Source of the DNA: a virus
Virus record (IMG/VR): IMGVR_UViG_3300045741_000211
Coordinates: 1 to 34,669 of that record
Direction: 5' to 3' (one strand)
Length of the DNA: 34,669 nucleotides
The translations under genes and the position numbers were made by a program. Below, piece after piece: positions 16,711 through 22,902 of the stretch. The stretch's first letter is position 1. Each line of letters starts with the position of its first letter. The notes under the pieces are model-generated. The model searched no databases and was not told the origin of the DNA. It worked only from the letters and a program-made list of their open reading frames with translations.

Positions 16711-16856
16711 ATCTATCCTTTGATAGAGAAGGGTCATCCCCCTCTGCTGCTTTAGAACCAAGCCAAAGCAACTAGAATAAGTTATGTCATTCATCACTAC
16801 TTAGGATTCTCTAGTTCATTACTTATACGCTAGGTTTTTATAATTCCCAGCTTTAT

Positions 16857-16930
16857 GACCAGGACGTCGCCCAATTTGCAGGATCAAATACCTGCCCGTT
16901 GCCTGGTTAAAACCAGCATATTCATGCTGG
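16857..16930. ncRNA. Nested stem-loop cluster, candidate structured RNA or DNA site
   Basis: An outer stem pairs 16857-16863 with 16902-16908 (CCAGG with CCTGG core). It encloses a 5-bp hairpin, GCAGG (16878-16882) with CCTGC (16891-16895). A second, separate hairpin follows at once: CCAGCAT (16913-16919) with ATGCTGG (16924-16930), loop ATTC. The cluster lies upstream of the late operon's first gene. It could be a leader RNA element, an antitermination (boxB/put-like) site, or a protein-binding DNA site. No known RNA family was recognised. Confidence 0.35.
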
Positions 16931-17012
16931 AACCTTTGCTTTCGTAACAAATCACTACACCCCTCGCCTTGTAGCTTCTAGAGAACCAACCGTATATCGG
17001 CCAGTGTTTATT

Positions 17013-17040
17013 TAGACACTTCTTAGATTTATAGGATAAT
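17013..17040 (+). promoter_or_regulatory. Rightward early promoter, sigma70-like
   Basis: TAGACA (17013-17018) matches the -35 consensus at 5 of 6, and GATAAT (17035-17040) matches the -10 consensus at 5 of 6, with a 16-base spacer. Transcription would start near 17047 and run into the rightward operon, leaving a leader of about 280 nt before the first gene. Confidence 0.6.
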
Positions 17041-17117
17041 CCAAAGTGTGAAAACGACCATGTGAACTGTCGGCTAGAATAGAGCTAGTTGTGGGGGTTG
17101 TAAAGGGGAAAAGGGAA

Positions 17118-17154
17118 GCTGCTCGTTTGCGCTGATTTCCAACTGACGAGCAGC
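17118..17154. promoter_or_regulatory. Inverted repeat in the early leader
   Basis: GCTGCTCGT (17118-17126) pairs perfectly with ACGAGCAGC (17146-17154), with a 19-base loop. It lies in the leader of the rightward operon. No T tract follows on either strand, so it is not an intrinsic terminator. It could be an operator or an RNA element that controls readthrough. Confidence 0.55.
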
Positions 17155-17211
17155 CCATAGCTGAGGTCGCTATGCAAACTTTACATACCACAAGTAATAG
17201 CATGAAACAAG

Positions 17212-17247
17212 AAAAAACCCTGCCGAGATTTGGAGTCTCAGGCAGGG
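17212..17247 (-). terminator. Leftward intrinsic terminator
   Basis: A strong hairpin: CCCTGCC/GGCAGGG (7 bp) extended by GAGA/TCTC with one bulged A, loop of 7. On the minus strand it is followed by a run of six T. On the plus strand no T run follows. It would stop leftward transcripts that begin just to its right, before they reach the late operon. Confidence 0.75.
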
Positions 17248-17325
17248 CAGGAGATTGACTAACGATAAGATTACGGTCTCTGAGAGATTTAGTCTAACCT
17301 AACGTCAGATTTGATGCTAGGATTT

Positions 17326-17353
17326 TGTATATGATGCAATTTTACCTTGTCAT
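17326..17353 (-). promoter_or_regulatory. Candidate leftward promoter
   Basis: On the minus strand, ATGACA (17353-17348) matches the -35 consensus at 5 of 6 and TATACA (17331-17326) matches the -10 at 4 of 6, spacer 16. The predicted start near 17319 is about 70 nt before the terminator hairpin at 17247. It overlaps the start of the first rightward gene. Confidence 0.35.
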
Positions 17354-17543
17354 TACCCTATTCTTCTTACTCATTACCCTTATAACCCTTGTCTATAAAT
17401 TTGTTGGTTATGTTCAAAAATTATCTTATGAGATTAGGGTGTTAAGAGGATTAGTGGCTGATATATTAGAGAATGAAAAGCTCCTGTCTGCGGAAATTAA
17501 AAGTCTAAAACCGATTGAACTAGTCGAGGATGTTTGGCACTAA
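17331..17543 (+). CDS. Small membrane protein
   Basis: A 70-residue protein. I choose ATG at 17331 because TAGGA lies 8 nt upstream; an earlier TTG at 17325 is also possible. The N-terminal 30 residues are a strong membrane segment (FYLVITLFFLLITLITLVYKFVG), and the rest is a charged helix (LRGLVADILENEKLLSAEIKSL). It is the first gene of the rightward operon, so it is probably expressed early. Early membrane proteins of phages often exclude other phages or alter host membrane function, but no family is recognised. Confidence 0.65.
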   Translation: MMQFYLVITLFFLLITLITLVYKFVGYVQKLSYEIRVLRGLVADILENEKLLSAEIKSLKPIELVEDVWH

Positions 17544-17908
17544 GCAGAGATAGGCCTTATGAGTCCCAGGAACACTCTGCCCTCTGGCAGTGGTGTCAGC
17601 TAAGTTTTAACGTCTATCCAGAGCTAAGGCTGCTCTATCATATACCCAATGGAGAGCGTAGAAGCCCCAAGGATGGGGCTAAACTTAAGAGGATGGGGGT
17701 TAGGCCTGGTATACCTGATTGGTGTCTACCAGTGGCAAGGGGGAGCTTCCACGGGTTGTATATCGAGATGAAAAGGCTAGGGGCTAGTCTTAACGACCAT
17801 CAGCGATACTGGTTTGAGACGCTGCAAAAGCAGGGCTATAGATGCGAGATAGCTAAGGGCTGGGAAGCTGGCAGAGAGATTTTAATACAATATTTGAGCC
17901 TAAAATAA
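17534..17908 (+). CDS. VRR-NUC domain nuclease
   Basis: A 124-residue protein with a TTG start at 17534, overlapping the upstream gene by 10 nt, with CGAGGA a few bases upstream. It matches the VRR-NUC family (PD-(D/E)XK superfamily), with the sequence LLYHIPNGERRS, then LKRMGVRPGIPDWCLPVARG and GLYIEMKRLGASLNDHQRYW. The catalytic core is the PD of GIPDW (about 60-61) with E-x-K in YIEMK. Phage VRR-NUC proteins may resolve branched DNA during replication or recombination, and here it could provide Holliday-junction cleavage for packaging. No recombinase gene is nearby. Confidence 0.85.
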   Translation: MALSRDRPYESQEHSALWQWCQLSFNVYPELRLLYHIPNGERRSPKDGAKLKRMGVRPGIPDWCLPVARGSFHGLYIEMKRLGASLNDHQRYWFETLQKQGYRCEIAKGWEAGREILIQYLSLK

Positions 17909-17952
17909 GTATAAGTTTTATATAGTTAATAGGTAAGTTAAAATTATCTTTG

Positions 17953-17994
17953 TTTTGTATCGTTTTGGTACTATACAAAAGTAATAGTTATGAT
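17953..17994 (+). promoter_or_regulatory. Candidate internal promoter overlapped by an inverted-repeat operator
   Basis: TTTTGTAT (17953-17960) and ATACAAAA (17973-17980) form an 8-bp inverted repeat with a 12-base spacer. TTGGTA (17965-17970) and TATGAT (17989-17994) are -35 and -10 candidates with an 18-base spacer, so a protein on the repeat would cover the -35. The region 17909-18029 is AT-rich and without a gene. The small HTH protein at 19913 is a possible binder. Confidence 0.45.
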
Positions 17995-18029
17995 ATTATC
18001 TTTTTGTAACTCGGAATTGACTAACTGAA

Positions 18030-18239
18030 ATGAAACGCAAACTAACAGCAGAGAGAAAAGCCTGGATACTTAAAGAGAGAAGCTATCTCTTTCAAGCTAT
18101 CACTCAGGAGAAGCGAGAACTAGAGAGAAGGAACCTTGAGCAGCGATTCAGAGATTTAGCTAAGAATAATTTAAAAGACTATCAGAGAAGCTATCTAGAA
18201 TTAGGACAAATACTTTTAGACGGTTATGAGGAAGAATAA
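18030..18239 (+). CDS. Hypothetical charged helical protein
   Basis: A 69-residue protein, highly charged and probably all helix (MKRKLTAERKAWILKERSYL, LEQRFRDLAKNNLKDYQRSY), ending in an acidic GYEEE tail. It is the first gene after the candidate internal promoter. No motif, signal or membrane segment. The next gene starts 2 nt after its stop. Confidence 0.55.
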   Translation: MKRKLTAERKAWILKERSYLFQAITQEKRELERRNLEQRFRDLAKNNLKDYQRSYLELGQILLDGYEEE

Positions 18240-18241
18240 AA

Positions 18242-18451
18242 ATGCAACAAATAATTAAACTAGAGCAAACAACTTTTGAGGCAATTAAAAACTGGCACCA
18301 TGCCTTTAGCTCCTGGCGCGTCAGGGTTTACAACTCGTCAGCACTCTTTGCAACAAAAGAGCAAGCACTAGCTTGGGCACTAGAACAAGAAAAGCCCCAG
18401 GAATATACCAGGGCACAAGTAACTCAGGATGAAAGATTTGGTACTGACTAA
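18242..18451 (+). CDS. Hypothetical 69-residue protein
   Basis: ATG at 18242, 2 nt after the previous stop. A small mixed alpha/beta sequence with many Gln and Trp residues (NWHHAFSSWRVRVYNSSALF, KEQALAWALEQEKP). No family recognised. Expressed in the early operon with its neighbours. Confidence 0.5.
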   Translation: MQQIIKLEQTTFEAIKNWHHAFSSWRVRVYNSSALFATKEQALAWALEQEKPQEYTRAQVTQDERFGTD

Positions 18452-18476
18452 TTAATAACACCAATAAAGGAGTAAC

Positions 18477-18695
18477 ATGGGAAGTTTAGAACAAACGATA
18501 AGACTTTTAGAGAATCGAGCTTGGGGAATTGAAACAGTGCTAACTCGCTCAACAAGATTAACAGAGCGAGGGAGAGAGCTGGCAGAGGCTAGGCTTGAAG
18601 AACTAAAAGAATGTTTAGAGATGTTATCTTCAGAACTTGCTAACGAATTTGCAAAACACGATAAGGAAACAAAGGAAAAACAAAATGAGTGCTAG
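18477..18695 (+). CDS. Hypothetical coiled-coil protein
   Basis: A 72-residue charged helical protein with coiled-coil-like spacing (MGSLEQTIRLLENRAWGIE, LAEARLEELKECLEML). AAGGAG lies upstream of the ATG (18477). Its end overlaps the next gene by 11 nt. Function unknown. Confidence 0.55.
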   Translation: MGSLEQTIRLLENRAWGIETVLTRSTRLTERGRELAEARLEELKECLEMLSSELANEFAKHDKETKEKQNEC

Positions 18696-18897
18696 AGTAT
18701 TTGAATGTGAATGTTGCCACCACTTCTGCTGGATAGGACAGGAGAGATCAGCAAAAGTTGATGGTCATTATGCTGAGGTTTGCCCAAGCTGCTTTGATAA
18801 GTATAGGACTGGGCAGACGCTAACAGAGAATTTTGACGATGGCCGTTATTGGCCAGACGAGTCAGATTGGGATAATGAAATTTTAAACAATAAATAA
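18685..18897 (+). CDS. Small Cys-pair (zinc-ribbon-like) protein
   Basis: ATG at 18685, overlapping the previous stop. The frame is open further upstream to 18637, but that part lies inside the previous gene. Cys pairs ECECCHHF and CPSCF, about 24 residues apart, make a possible zinc ribbon. The C-terminus is acidic with Trp (DDGRYWPDESDWDNE). Likely a 70-residue nucleic-acid or protein-binding factor of the early operon. Confidence 0.6.
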   Translation: MSARVFECECCHHFCWIGQERSAKVDGHYAEVCPSCFDKYRTGQTLTENFDDGRYWPDESDWDNEILNNK

Positions 18898-18908
18898 GGA
18901 AAAATAAA

Positions 18909-19424
18909 ATGAACGAACCTACACCACTAAGAAATACATTTAAGGAAGCCCCACCAATGGAATACGAGGCGTTAAAACCTGGTATGCACATCTGTGGGCT
19001 TATCGAGATTAAGAACTGCCAGCGCAGAGCCTTTCAATCGGAGGAAATGATTGACGCTTTTCGTTTTGTCTTTAGAAGCTTTGATAACGAGAAGGCTTTT
19101 GTAAATCACACTGTAACAGCAACATCAGGAGAACGCAGCAATTGCTATAAAACTCTTAAAAAGATGACTGGTGGAAGCTTAGATCCTAAGTCTAGCTCTG
19201 CTGAGTTATTTGACGTAATGCAAAACAGAATAGGCCACTGGTTTACTTTGATGGTTGAACAAAAGCCGTACAAAGATGGCGTATGGGTTAATGTTGTAGA
19301 CAATACAATCCTCCCCGATACTGCTACTGATAAAAAGCTAGGCGATTGCAGAGAGTATTTTGGCAGTAGCACAGATAGTAAGCTTAAAGACCCTAAGGCT
19401 GATAACGATAATATCCCCTTTTAG
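18909..19424 (+). CDS. Putative single-stranded DNA-binding protein (acidic DNIPF tail)
   Basis: A 171-residue protein with AAGGA ahead of the ATG. A beta-rich body (GMHICGLIEIKNCQRRAFQ, then DAFRFVFRSFDNEKAFVNHTV) suggests an OB-type fold. The C-terminus is a flexible acidic stretch ending in DNDNIPF, closely like the DDDIPF tip through which bacterial SSB recruits repair and replication enzymes. It is 3 nt ahead of a second OB-like gene. Overall identity with bacterial SSB is not evident, so the call rests on the tail and context. Confidence 0.6.
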   Translation: MNEPTPLRNTFKEAPPMEYEALKPGMHICGLIEIKNCQRRAFQSEEMIDAFRFVFRSFDNEKAFVNHTVTATSGERSNCYKTLKKMTGGSLDPKSSSAELFDVMQNRIGHWFTLMVEQKPYKDGVWVNVVDNTILPDTATDKKLGDCREYFGSSTDSKLKDPKADNDNIPF

Positions 19425-19427
19425 TAT

Positions 19428-19916
19428 ATGAGCTACAAAACAGAAGCTATAACCGGAAAAGTTACAATGGCCCCTTGGCTGATGGTATCATCTAAGGGGC
19501 TACCTTATTGTAAGTTCACTTTGCTCACCCCAAAGGATAAAGCCATAACTTGCTTGTGCATCACAAAAGCCGGAAATGGATTAGCAGCTAGGGCCGAGGC
19601 TGATTTGGTTTTAGATGCTCAGGTTTTAGTTATAGGAAACACCGGAGAGAATGGAACCTTCTTTGTCTCTAGCTACGAGGTTAGAGGCAAAGCAGGAGAA
19701 ACAAAAGCTATCAGTAACCCCAGAAAGGTAGTCTATAAAAATGATGTTGAGGACATTATGGATGCTCTTGGCCCAGAGTATGTAACAAAAAGGCTAAGAG
19801 AATTTTTAGGACGAAAACCAACAGATACTAAAGTTACTAAGAATCTTTTTACCTTCTCAGTCCCAGCATACAAAGCGTTGATACAAGAATTGAGAAAGGA
19901 AGCTAATTTACCATGA
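19428..19916 (+). CDS. Second OB-fold-like protein
   Basis: A 162-residue protein starting 3 nt after the SSB candidate. The opening (ITGKVTMAPWLMVSSKGLPYCKFTLLTP) follows the SSB/PriB-type pattern of an N-terminal strand, then x-x-S-x-x-G-x-P-x-C-x-F. The middle has LDAQVLVIGNTGENGTFFVSSYEV, again OB-like. The C-terminal 60 residues are helical and basic. No Shine-Dalgarno is visible, so translation may be coupled to the upstream gene. It could be a replication or recombination factor. Confidence 0.5.
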   Translation: MSYKTEAITGKVTMAPWLMVSSKGLPYCKFTLLTPKDKAITCLCITKAGNGLAARAEADLVLDAQVLVIGNTGENGTFFVSSYEVRGKAGETKAISNPRKVVYKNDVEDIMDALGPEYVTKRLREFLGRKPTDTKVTKNLFTFSVPAYKALIQELRKEANLP

Positions 19917-20149
19917 AGAAATTATTACCGACAAAAGAGGGATTGCTTACAGCAGCAGACCTTAAAAATATAATTAAAAAGCGTATGCGAAAACGTGGGG
20001 ACTTAGTAGAGATATGCAAAGAGTTGGGATTAAAACTTCCCAGGCTCTATAATATTCTCTATTCAGAAAGACCCATCACTGATAAAATTGCTAATCTTAT
20101 GGGGTATCAAAAAGTCTATATTAAAAAGGAAGGGTCAAGTGAGCAATAG
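19913..20149 (+). CDS. Small HTH DNA-binding protein (Cro/XRE-like)
   Basis: A 78-residue basic protein, ATGA overlap with the previous gene. A helix-turn-helix-like pattern covers about residues 28-62: GDLVEICKELGLKLPRLYNIL, then SERPITDKIANLMGY. The N- and C-termini are Lys-rich. It may act as a repressor or activator of the promoters at 17013 or 17965. Family assignment is tentative. Confidence 0.55.
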   Translation: MKKLLPTKEGLLTAADLKNIIKKRMRKRGDLVEICKELGLKLPRLYNILYSERPITDKIANLMGYQKVYIKKEGSSEQ

Positions 20150-20396
20150 CTTTTCTATGTACACAGTTGAGGAGCTTATAGATAGACTTAACGATATGAC
20201 TCTGCGTTATCACAATGGCCCAAGCTTTAAGAGAGATACTCGATTGATAAAGGGTAAAGAGTACGAGTGCAAGGAAGCTTTTGAGGTTAGGAAAGAAAGC
20301 TGGCGCAGATGCTTAATAAGTTTAATTGGAGCATTAGAGTCTGAGATAGCTTTTAGGAGTAAATCTTCTGTTGATTATTATCAGGAGGCTGTGTGA
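20139..20396 (+). CDS. Hypothetical 85-residue protein
   Basis: I prefer the GTG start at 20139 (VSNSFSMYTVEELIDRL), 8 nt after AAGGA and overlapping the HTH gene by 11 nt. The frame is open to 20088 inside the previous gene. A helical, charged protein (ELIDRLNDMTLRYHNG, EAFEVRKESWRRCLISLIGA). Family unknown. Confidence 0.55.
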   Translation: MSNSFSMYTVEELIDRLNDMTLRYHNGPSFKRDTRLIKGKEYECKEAFEVRKESWRRCLISLIGALESEIAFRSKSSVDYYQEAV

Positions 20397-20494
20397 AATA
20401 TTTTGTAATAATCTTACTAAGTTTTAGCTTTGCTTTTGCAGTGCTGCATCAAAGAATAGAGCAGCAGATAAGTTTAGCAGCAGGTAGAAAATGA
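20393..20494 (+). CDS. Tiny exported or membrane peptide, 33 residues
   Basis: GTG start at 20393 directly behind a strong AGGAGG site. The sequence is a hydrophobic N-terminal helix (KYFVIILLSFSFAFAVLHQR) and a polar tail. It overlaps the previous stop and, by ATGA, the following hydrolase-like gene at 20491. It may be a membrane anchor, a toxin-like peptide, or an inner-membrane partner of the next protein. The strong SD, tight overlaps and hydrophobic start argue against chance. Confidence 0.5.
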   Translation: MKYFVIILLSFSFAFAVLHQRIEQQISLAAGRK

Positions 20495-21648
20495 GCTTTA
20501 AAGCTATGCTATCTTATGGGCCGTATACCTACCCTGATTACATTCAGAGTCAAAGCACATTTAACAACGTGCAAAACAGTCCCATAGATGGCTTTACTAT
20601 GGATTTAAGAACAAATTCTGGGCAGCCCTTTAGCACTAGTGTTTGGAATACAACGGTAATAACACTTGATGATCTATCTAACTCTATAGCTCAATTACAA
20701 GATAGAAAACTACAGAACGAAAGTTATCTTTTGCACAAAGAAAATAATTGGGCATCAGCATCTACTTTTTTAGGTTATGGAAAGTGCCAATATAATTTCT
20801 GTAAGCTTCAAATCTCTGGCGTTATTATAGATCCGTTCAGTGCTGATTTTGAGAAAGTCTATAATAAGCTAGTGGTGTTGGCTCAGTTTGCAGCAGCAGT
20901 AGGTTTCTATGGAATCTGGTTTGATGTGGAGCCGTATGTTGAAATTTGGAAATATAATAATTTACCGCTAAGAAGCAAGTATACCTTTGCACAATATCAA
21001 CAAAGATATTACGAAATAGGTTATGGAATAGCTCTACAGTGGAGAAAAGCTAATCCCAACTTAAGCGTAATGACTACCTCTGCCTATGATGGCTTTGCTG
21101 GGCAAGGTTTACCCTATGAGGCTAATCAATACGGTTTATATAAAAACTTTCTTGATGGTCTATTTGATGGCTGGGGAGATTTTTATTATCGGCTTGGTGT
21201 TCGCGGTACTGGAAAAATTATAGTTACTACTGAGGGTACTTTCTCCCTAACTAATCTTCCTAACATTATTCGCTATGGCTATCGTCAGATGTCTGGTCAG
21301 TACGATAGTTATATAAATCCAGGAAACCCGCCGACTGTGTTGGGTACTCCACCGCCAGACCAAACTTATTGGGGCGGTAGTTCTTACTTTTTCGATACAA
21401 ATATAAAAGAGATAGGTTTGGCCATTTGGCCCACTGCCCCATTTTATAATCCTTTGGGGCTACCTGAAGATAACCAGTGGGCACCAGATACATTTAGAGA
21501 TGCACTAAAAACCATGATTGATTACTGCCAATGGATCTGGATTTATAATCCAGATTGGAGTTTTTACAACGGATCATCTGGTGATTTAGATCCTGTTTAT
21601 ATAGCAGCTATTGAGGAAGCTAGAGTTTATGGAAAACTGCCGGAATAA
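20491..21648 (+). CDS. TIM-barrel-like putative glycoside hydrolase
   Basis: A 385-residue protein with no signal peptide of its own. The pattern of strands each followed by polar loops (AMLSYGPYTYP, PIDGFTMDLRTN, VGFYGIWFDVEPYVEIW, LSVMTTSAYDGFAG, GKIIVTTEGTF, IGLAIWPTA) recalls a beta-alpha barrel. Acidic residues at the strand ends (FDVEPY, TTEGTF) could be catalytic. It is rich in Tyr, Trp and Asn, as carbohydrate-active enzymes often are. It is the longest protein apart from the phosphoesterase in the early operon and follows a tiny hydrophobic peptide. Host-wall or capsule-modifying activity is a guess. It differs from phage lysozymes and amidases known to me. Confidence 0.4.
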   Translation: MSFKAMLSYGPYTYPDYIQSQSTFNNVQNSPIDGFTMDLRTNSGQPFSTSVWNTTVITLDDLSNSIAQLQDRKLQNESYLLHKENNWASASTFLGYGKCQYNFCKLQISGVIIDPFSADFEKVYNKLVVLAQFAAAVGFYGIWFDVEPYVEIWKYNNLPLRSKYTFAQYQQRYYEIGYGIALQWRKANPNLSVMTTSAYDGFAGQGLPYEANQYGLYKNFLDGLFDGWGDFYYRLGVRGTGKIIVTTEGTFSLTNLPNIIRYGYRQMSGQYDSYINPGNPPTVLGTPPPDQTYWGGSSYFFDTNIKEIGLAIWPTAPFYNPLGLPEDNQWAPDTFRDALKTMIDYCQWIWIYNPDWSFYNGSSGDLDPVYIAAIEEARVYGKLPE

Positions 21649-21652
21649 TAAC

Positions 21653-21901
21653 ATGACCCTGCGCGAGAAGATTACAGGCTATGCTGCATGGCATCCCGAA
21701 CAGGGCTTTTTAGATTACAGGGAAGGCAAGGGCGCTTATAAAACTTATTGCGTTATGCCCGATGAGCAATTTTGTATTGACTCAGCCCATGTGCGTACAG
21801 GGAGTCAGTTTGTTCAGGGCCAAAATGCAAAAGGTTGGCAAATTAAGCGTGTCATCATAGTAGGTGCCGAGGTAGAGAAAGAAAAGGCGGGGGAGAAATG
21901 A
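21653..21901 (+). CDS. Hypothetical 82-residue protein
   Basis: I prefer ATG at 21653, 5 nt after the previous stop. The sequence (MTLREKITGYAAWHPEQGFLDYREGKG) looks like a small alpha/beta domain with Cys in CVMPDEQFCID. It ends KAGEK. The stop overlaps the next start by 4 nt (ATGA). Function unknown. Confidence 0.55.
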   Translation: MTLREKITGYAAWHPEQGFLDYREGKGAYKTYCVMPDEQFCIDSAHVRTGSQFVQGQNAKGWQIKRVIIVGAEVEKEKAGEK

Positions 21902-22041
21902 ACACACTAAAACTAATCGGAATTATTGCATCAATTGCCACACTCTTTGGGCTTTCAATTTGGTGGCAGGTTTACAAATACGGCGACTGTCGAGCAGTTG
22001 GACATAGCCGAATTTATTGCATTGGGAGTATTGGGAAATGA
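21898..22041 (+). CDS. Small membrane protein, 47 residues
   Basis: ATG at 21898 overlaps the previous stop as ATGA. A membrane helix covers residues about 5-22 (LIGIIASIATLFGLSIWW), followed by a Cys-containing tail (YKYGDCRAVG). Its stop overlaps the next gene at 22038, again ATGA. It is one of several tiny membrane proteins in the early operon. Confidence 0.6.
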   Translation: MNTLKLIGIIASIATLFGLSIWWQVYKYGDCRAVGHSRIYCIGSIGK

Positions 22042-22283
22042 CAATCAAAGACGAGATTGAGAAGGCCGTTAAGTTTGCGCCAAGTCGATGCGCTTATCCG
22101 AATGACTCACGAGAAGATATTTGGAAAGACGGCGCACTCTGGGCTATGCGGTGGTGGGCGACTAAATACAATCAACTAGACATGCTATTAAGTGCTACTA
22201 GCGATTGGGACAAGGCACAGAAGTTTGAGAATATACGAGAACTGAGAGCAGCAGCAGCAGAGATTTTAGGGGATGAGAAATGA
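22038..22283 (+). CDS. Hypothetical 81-residue protein
   Basis: I choose ATG at 22038 (ATGA overlap with the previous stop); a TTG at 22017 is possible. A helical protein with Trp-rich middle (DIWKDGALWAMRWWATKYN) and an Ala-rich end (LRAAAAEILGDEK). The C-terminal GDEK and overlapping ATGA recur in the next gene. Function unknown. Confidence 0.5.
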   Translation: MTIKDEIEKAVKFAPSRCAYPNDSREDIWKDGALWAMRWWATKYNQLDMLLSATSDWDKAQKFENIRELRAAAAEILGDEK

Positions 22284-22516
22284 TTACCTCATCGGGGCCA
22301 CGATGTGATGTTTGCGGCGAGTACATACTCCCCTTTTTAGACAAATCGGTAAATCCGTTTTGTATAACGGGCATAGAGGGGACTTTGCTGTGTCACGACA
22401 AATGTAAGCTAGTAGTTTTAGAGGCTATGGAAAAGAAAGATTGGAAGTTGCTTCCTGATGGGCCTATTCGACAATGTTTTAGCGACCACGCGAAGGAATT
22501 GGGGGACGAGAAATGA
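22280..22516 (+). CDS. Small Cys-pair (zinc-finger-like) protein
   Basis: A 78-residue protein, ATGA overlap at both ends. RCDVCGEY near the N-terminus and LLCHDKCK about 30 residues later make two CxxC/CHxxC-type pairs that could bind zinc. It ends ELGDEK. The N-terminus MITSSGPRCDVCGEYI looks like a treble-clef or ribbon finger. Likely an early regulatory or DNA-associated factor. Confidence 0.6.
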   Translation: MITSSGPRCDVCGEYILPFLDKSVNPFCITGIEGTLLCHDKCKLVVLEAMEKKDWKLLPDGPIRQCFSDHAKELGDEK

Positions 22517-22806
22517 GTAGGACGTTTATTGAGATAGTTAGTTGCGATACTTGCCGCGCAAGCACAGCTAATCGAATCAAAACATCGGTAGTGTTCTTAA
22601 CCGAACAAACTGAGGGCTACCCCTGTAAGCCGCACATTGAAGTGTGCGAGATAGATCTATGTGATGATTGTTTGGGCTTAATGTTTGAAGGTCAACAAGT
22701 ATACGCCCACGGAGCGCAAGGTCATAACACATACTTCTTTAAGGCCGCATCGGGCGACAAGAAGAAATTGGTCGGGATCGAAGTGAACGATAAGGCGAAA
22801 AAGTGA
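22513..22806 (+). CDS. Small Cys-pair protein
   Basis: A 97-residue protein with ATGA overlap. Cys pairs at CDTC (residues 11-14) and CDDC (about 50-53), with another Cys near CKPH and one in VCEI, suggest a zinc ribbon. The end is basic (VGIEVNDKAKK). Its role is unknown. It continues the run of overlapping Cys-pair genes. Confidence 0.6.
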   Translation: MSRTFIEIVSCDTCRASTANRIKTSVVFLTEQTEGYPCKPHIEVCEIDLCDDCLGLMFEGQQVYAHGAQGHNTYFFKAASGDKKKLVGIEVNDKAKK

Positions 22807-22814
22807 CGCAGGAC

Positions 22815-22895
22815 ATGAGCCGAAGGGTAATACAGTCTGCACAGCGGGGGCAGTACCCGCTATCGTTCGATAGTTTACAGGATAGGAAACTATAG
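22815..22895 (+). CDS. Possible 26-residue leader peptide
   Basis: A short ATG frame (MSRRVIQSAQRGQYPLSFDS) ends 7 nt before the next gene, with CAGGA close upstream. The same 90 bases contain overlapping hairpins (GCGGG/CCCGC, CTATC/GATAG, ATAGTTT/AAACTAT). It may be a leader peptide or an untranslated structured spacer. Confidence 0.25.
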   Translation: MSRRVIQSAQRGQYPLSFDSLQDRKL

Positions 22896-22902
22896 GGATT
22901 AT

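Larger units (their letters stand above)
16711..17330. other. Divergent control region between late and early operons (no convincing gene)
   Basis: This 620-base stretch separates the leftward and rightward operons and holds no convincing gene. I see, from left to right: a run of nested stem-loops (16857-16930), a sigma70-like rightward promoter (17013-17040), a 9-bp inverted repeat (17118-17154) and a leftward terminator (17212-17247). Runs of G (17096-17115 region) lie between. The only open frames inside are short and overlap the promoter. The replication origin or packaging site could also be here, but no iteron pattern was found. Confidence 0.75.

Noticed and set aside
16711-16797. N-terminal extension of the ParB-methylase frame up to 16797
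   Set aside because: A good SD precedes the internal ATG at 16710 and the extra 29 residues do not resemble the ParB start. The upstream ATG lacks a clear SD.
17012-17203. Leftward 63-residue open frame in the control region
   Set aside because: It overlaps the rightward promoter and the inverted repeat, has no SD, and its product looks non-coding.
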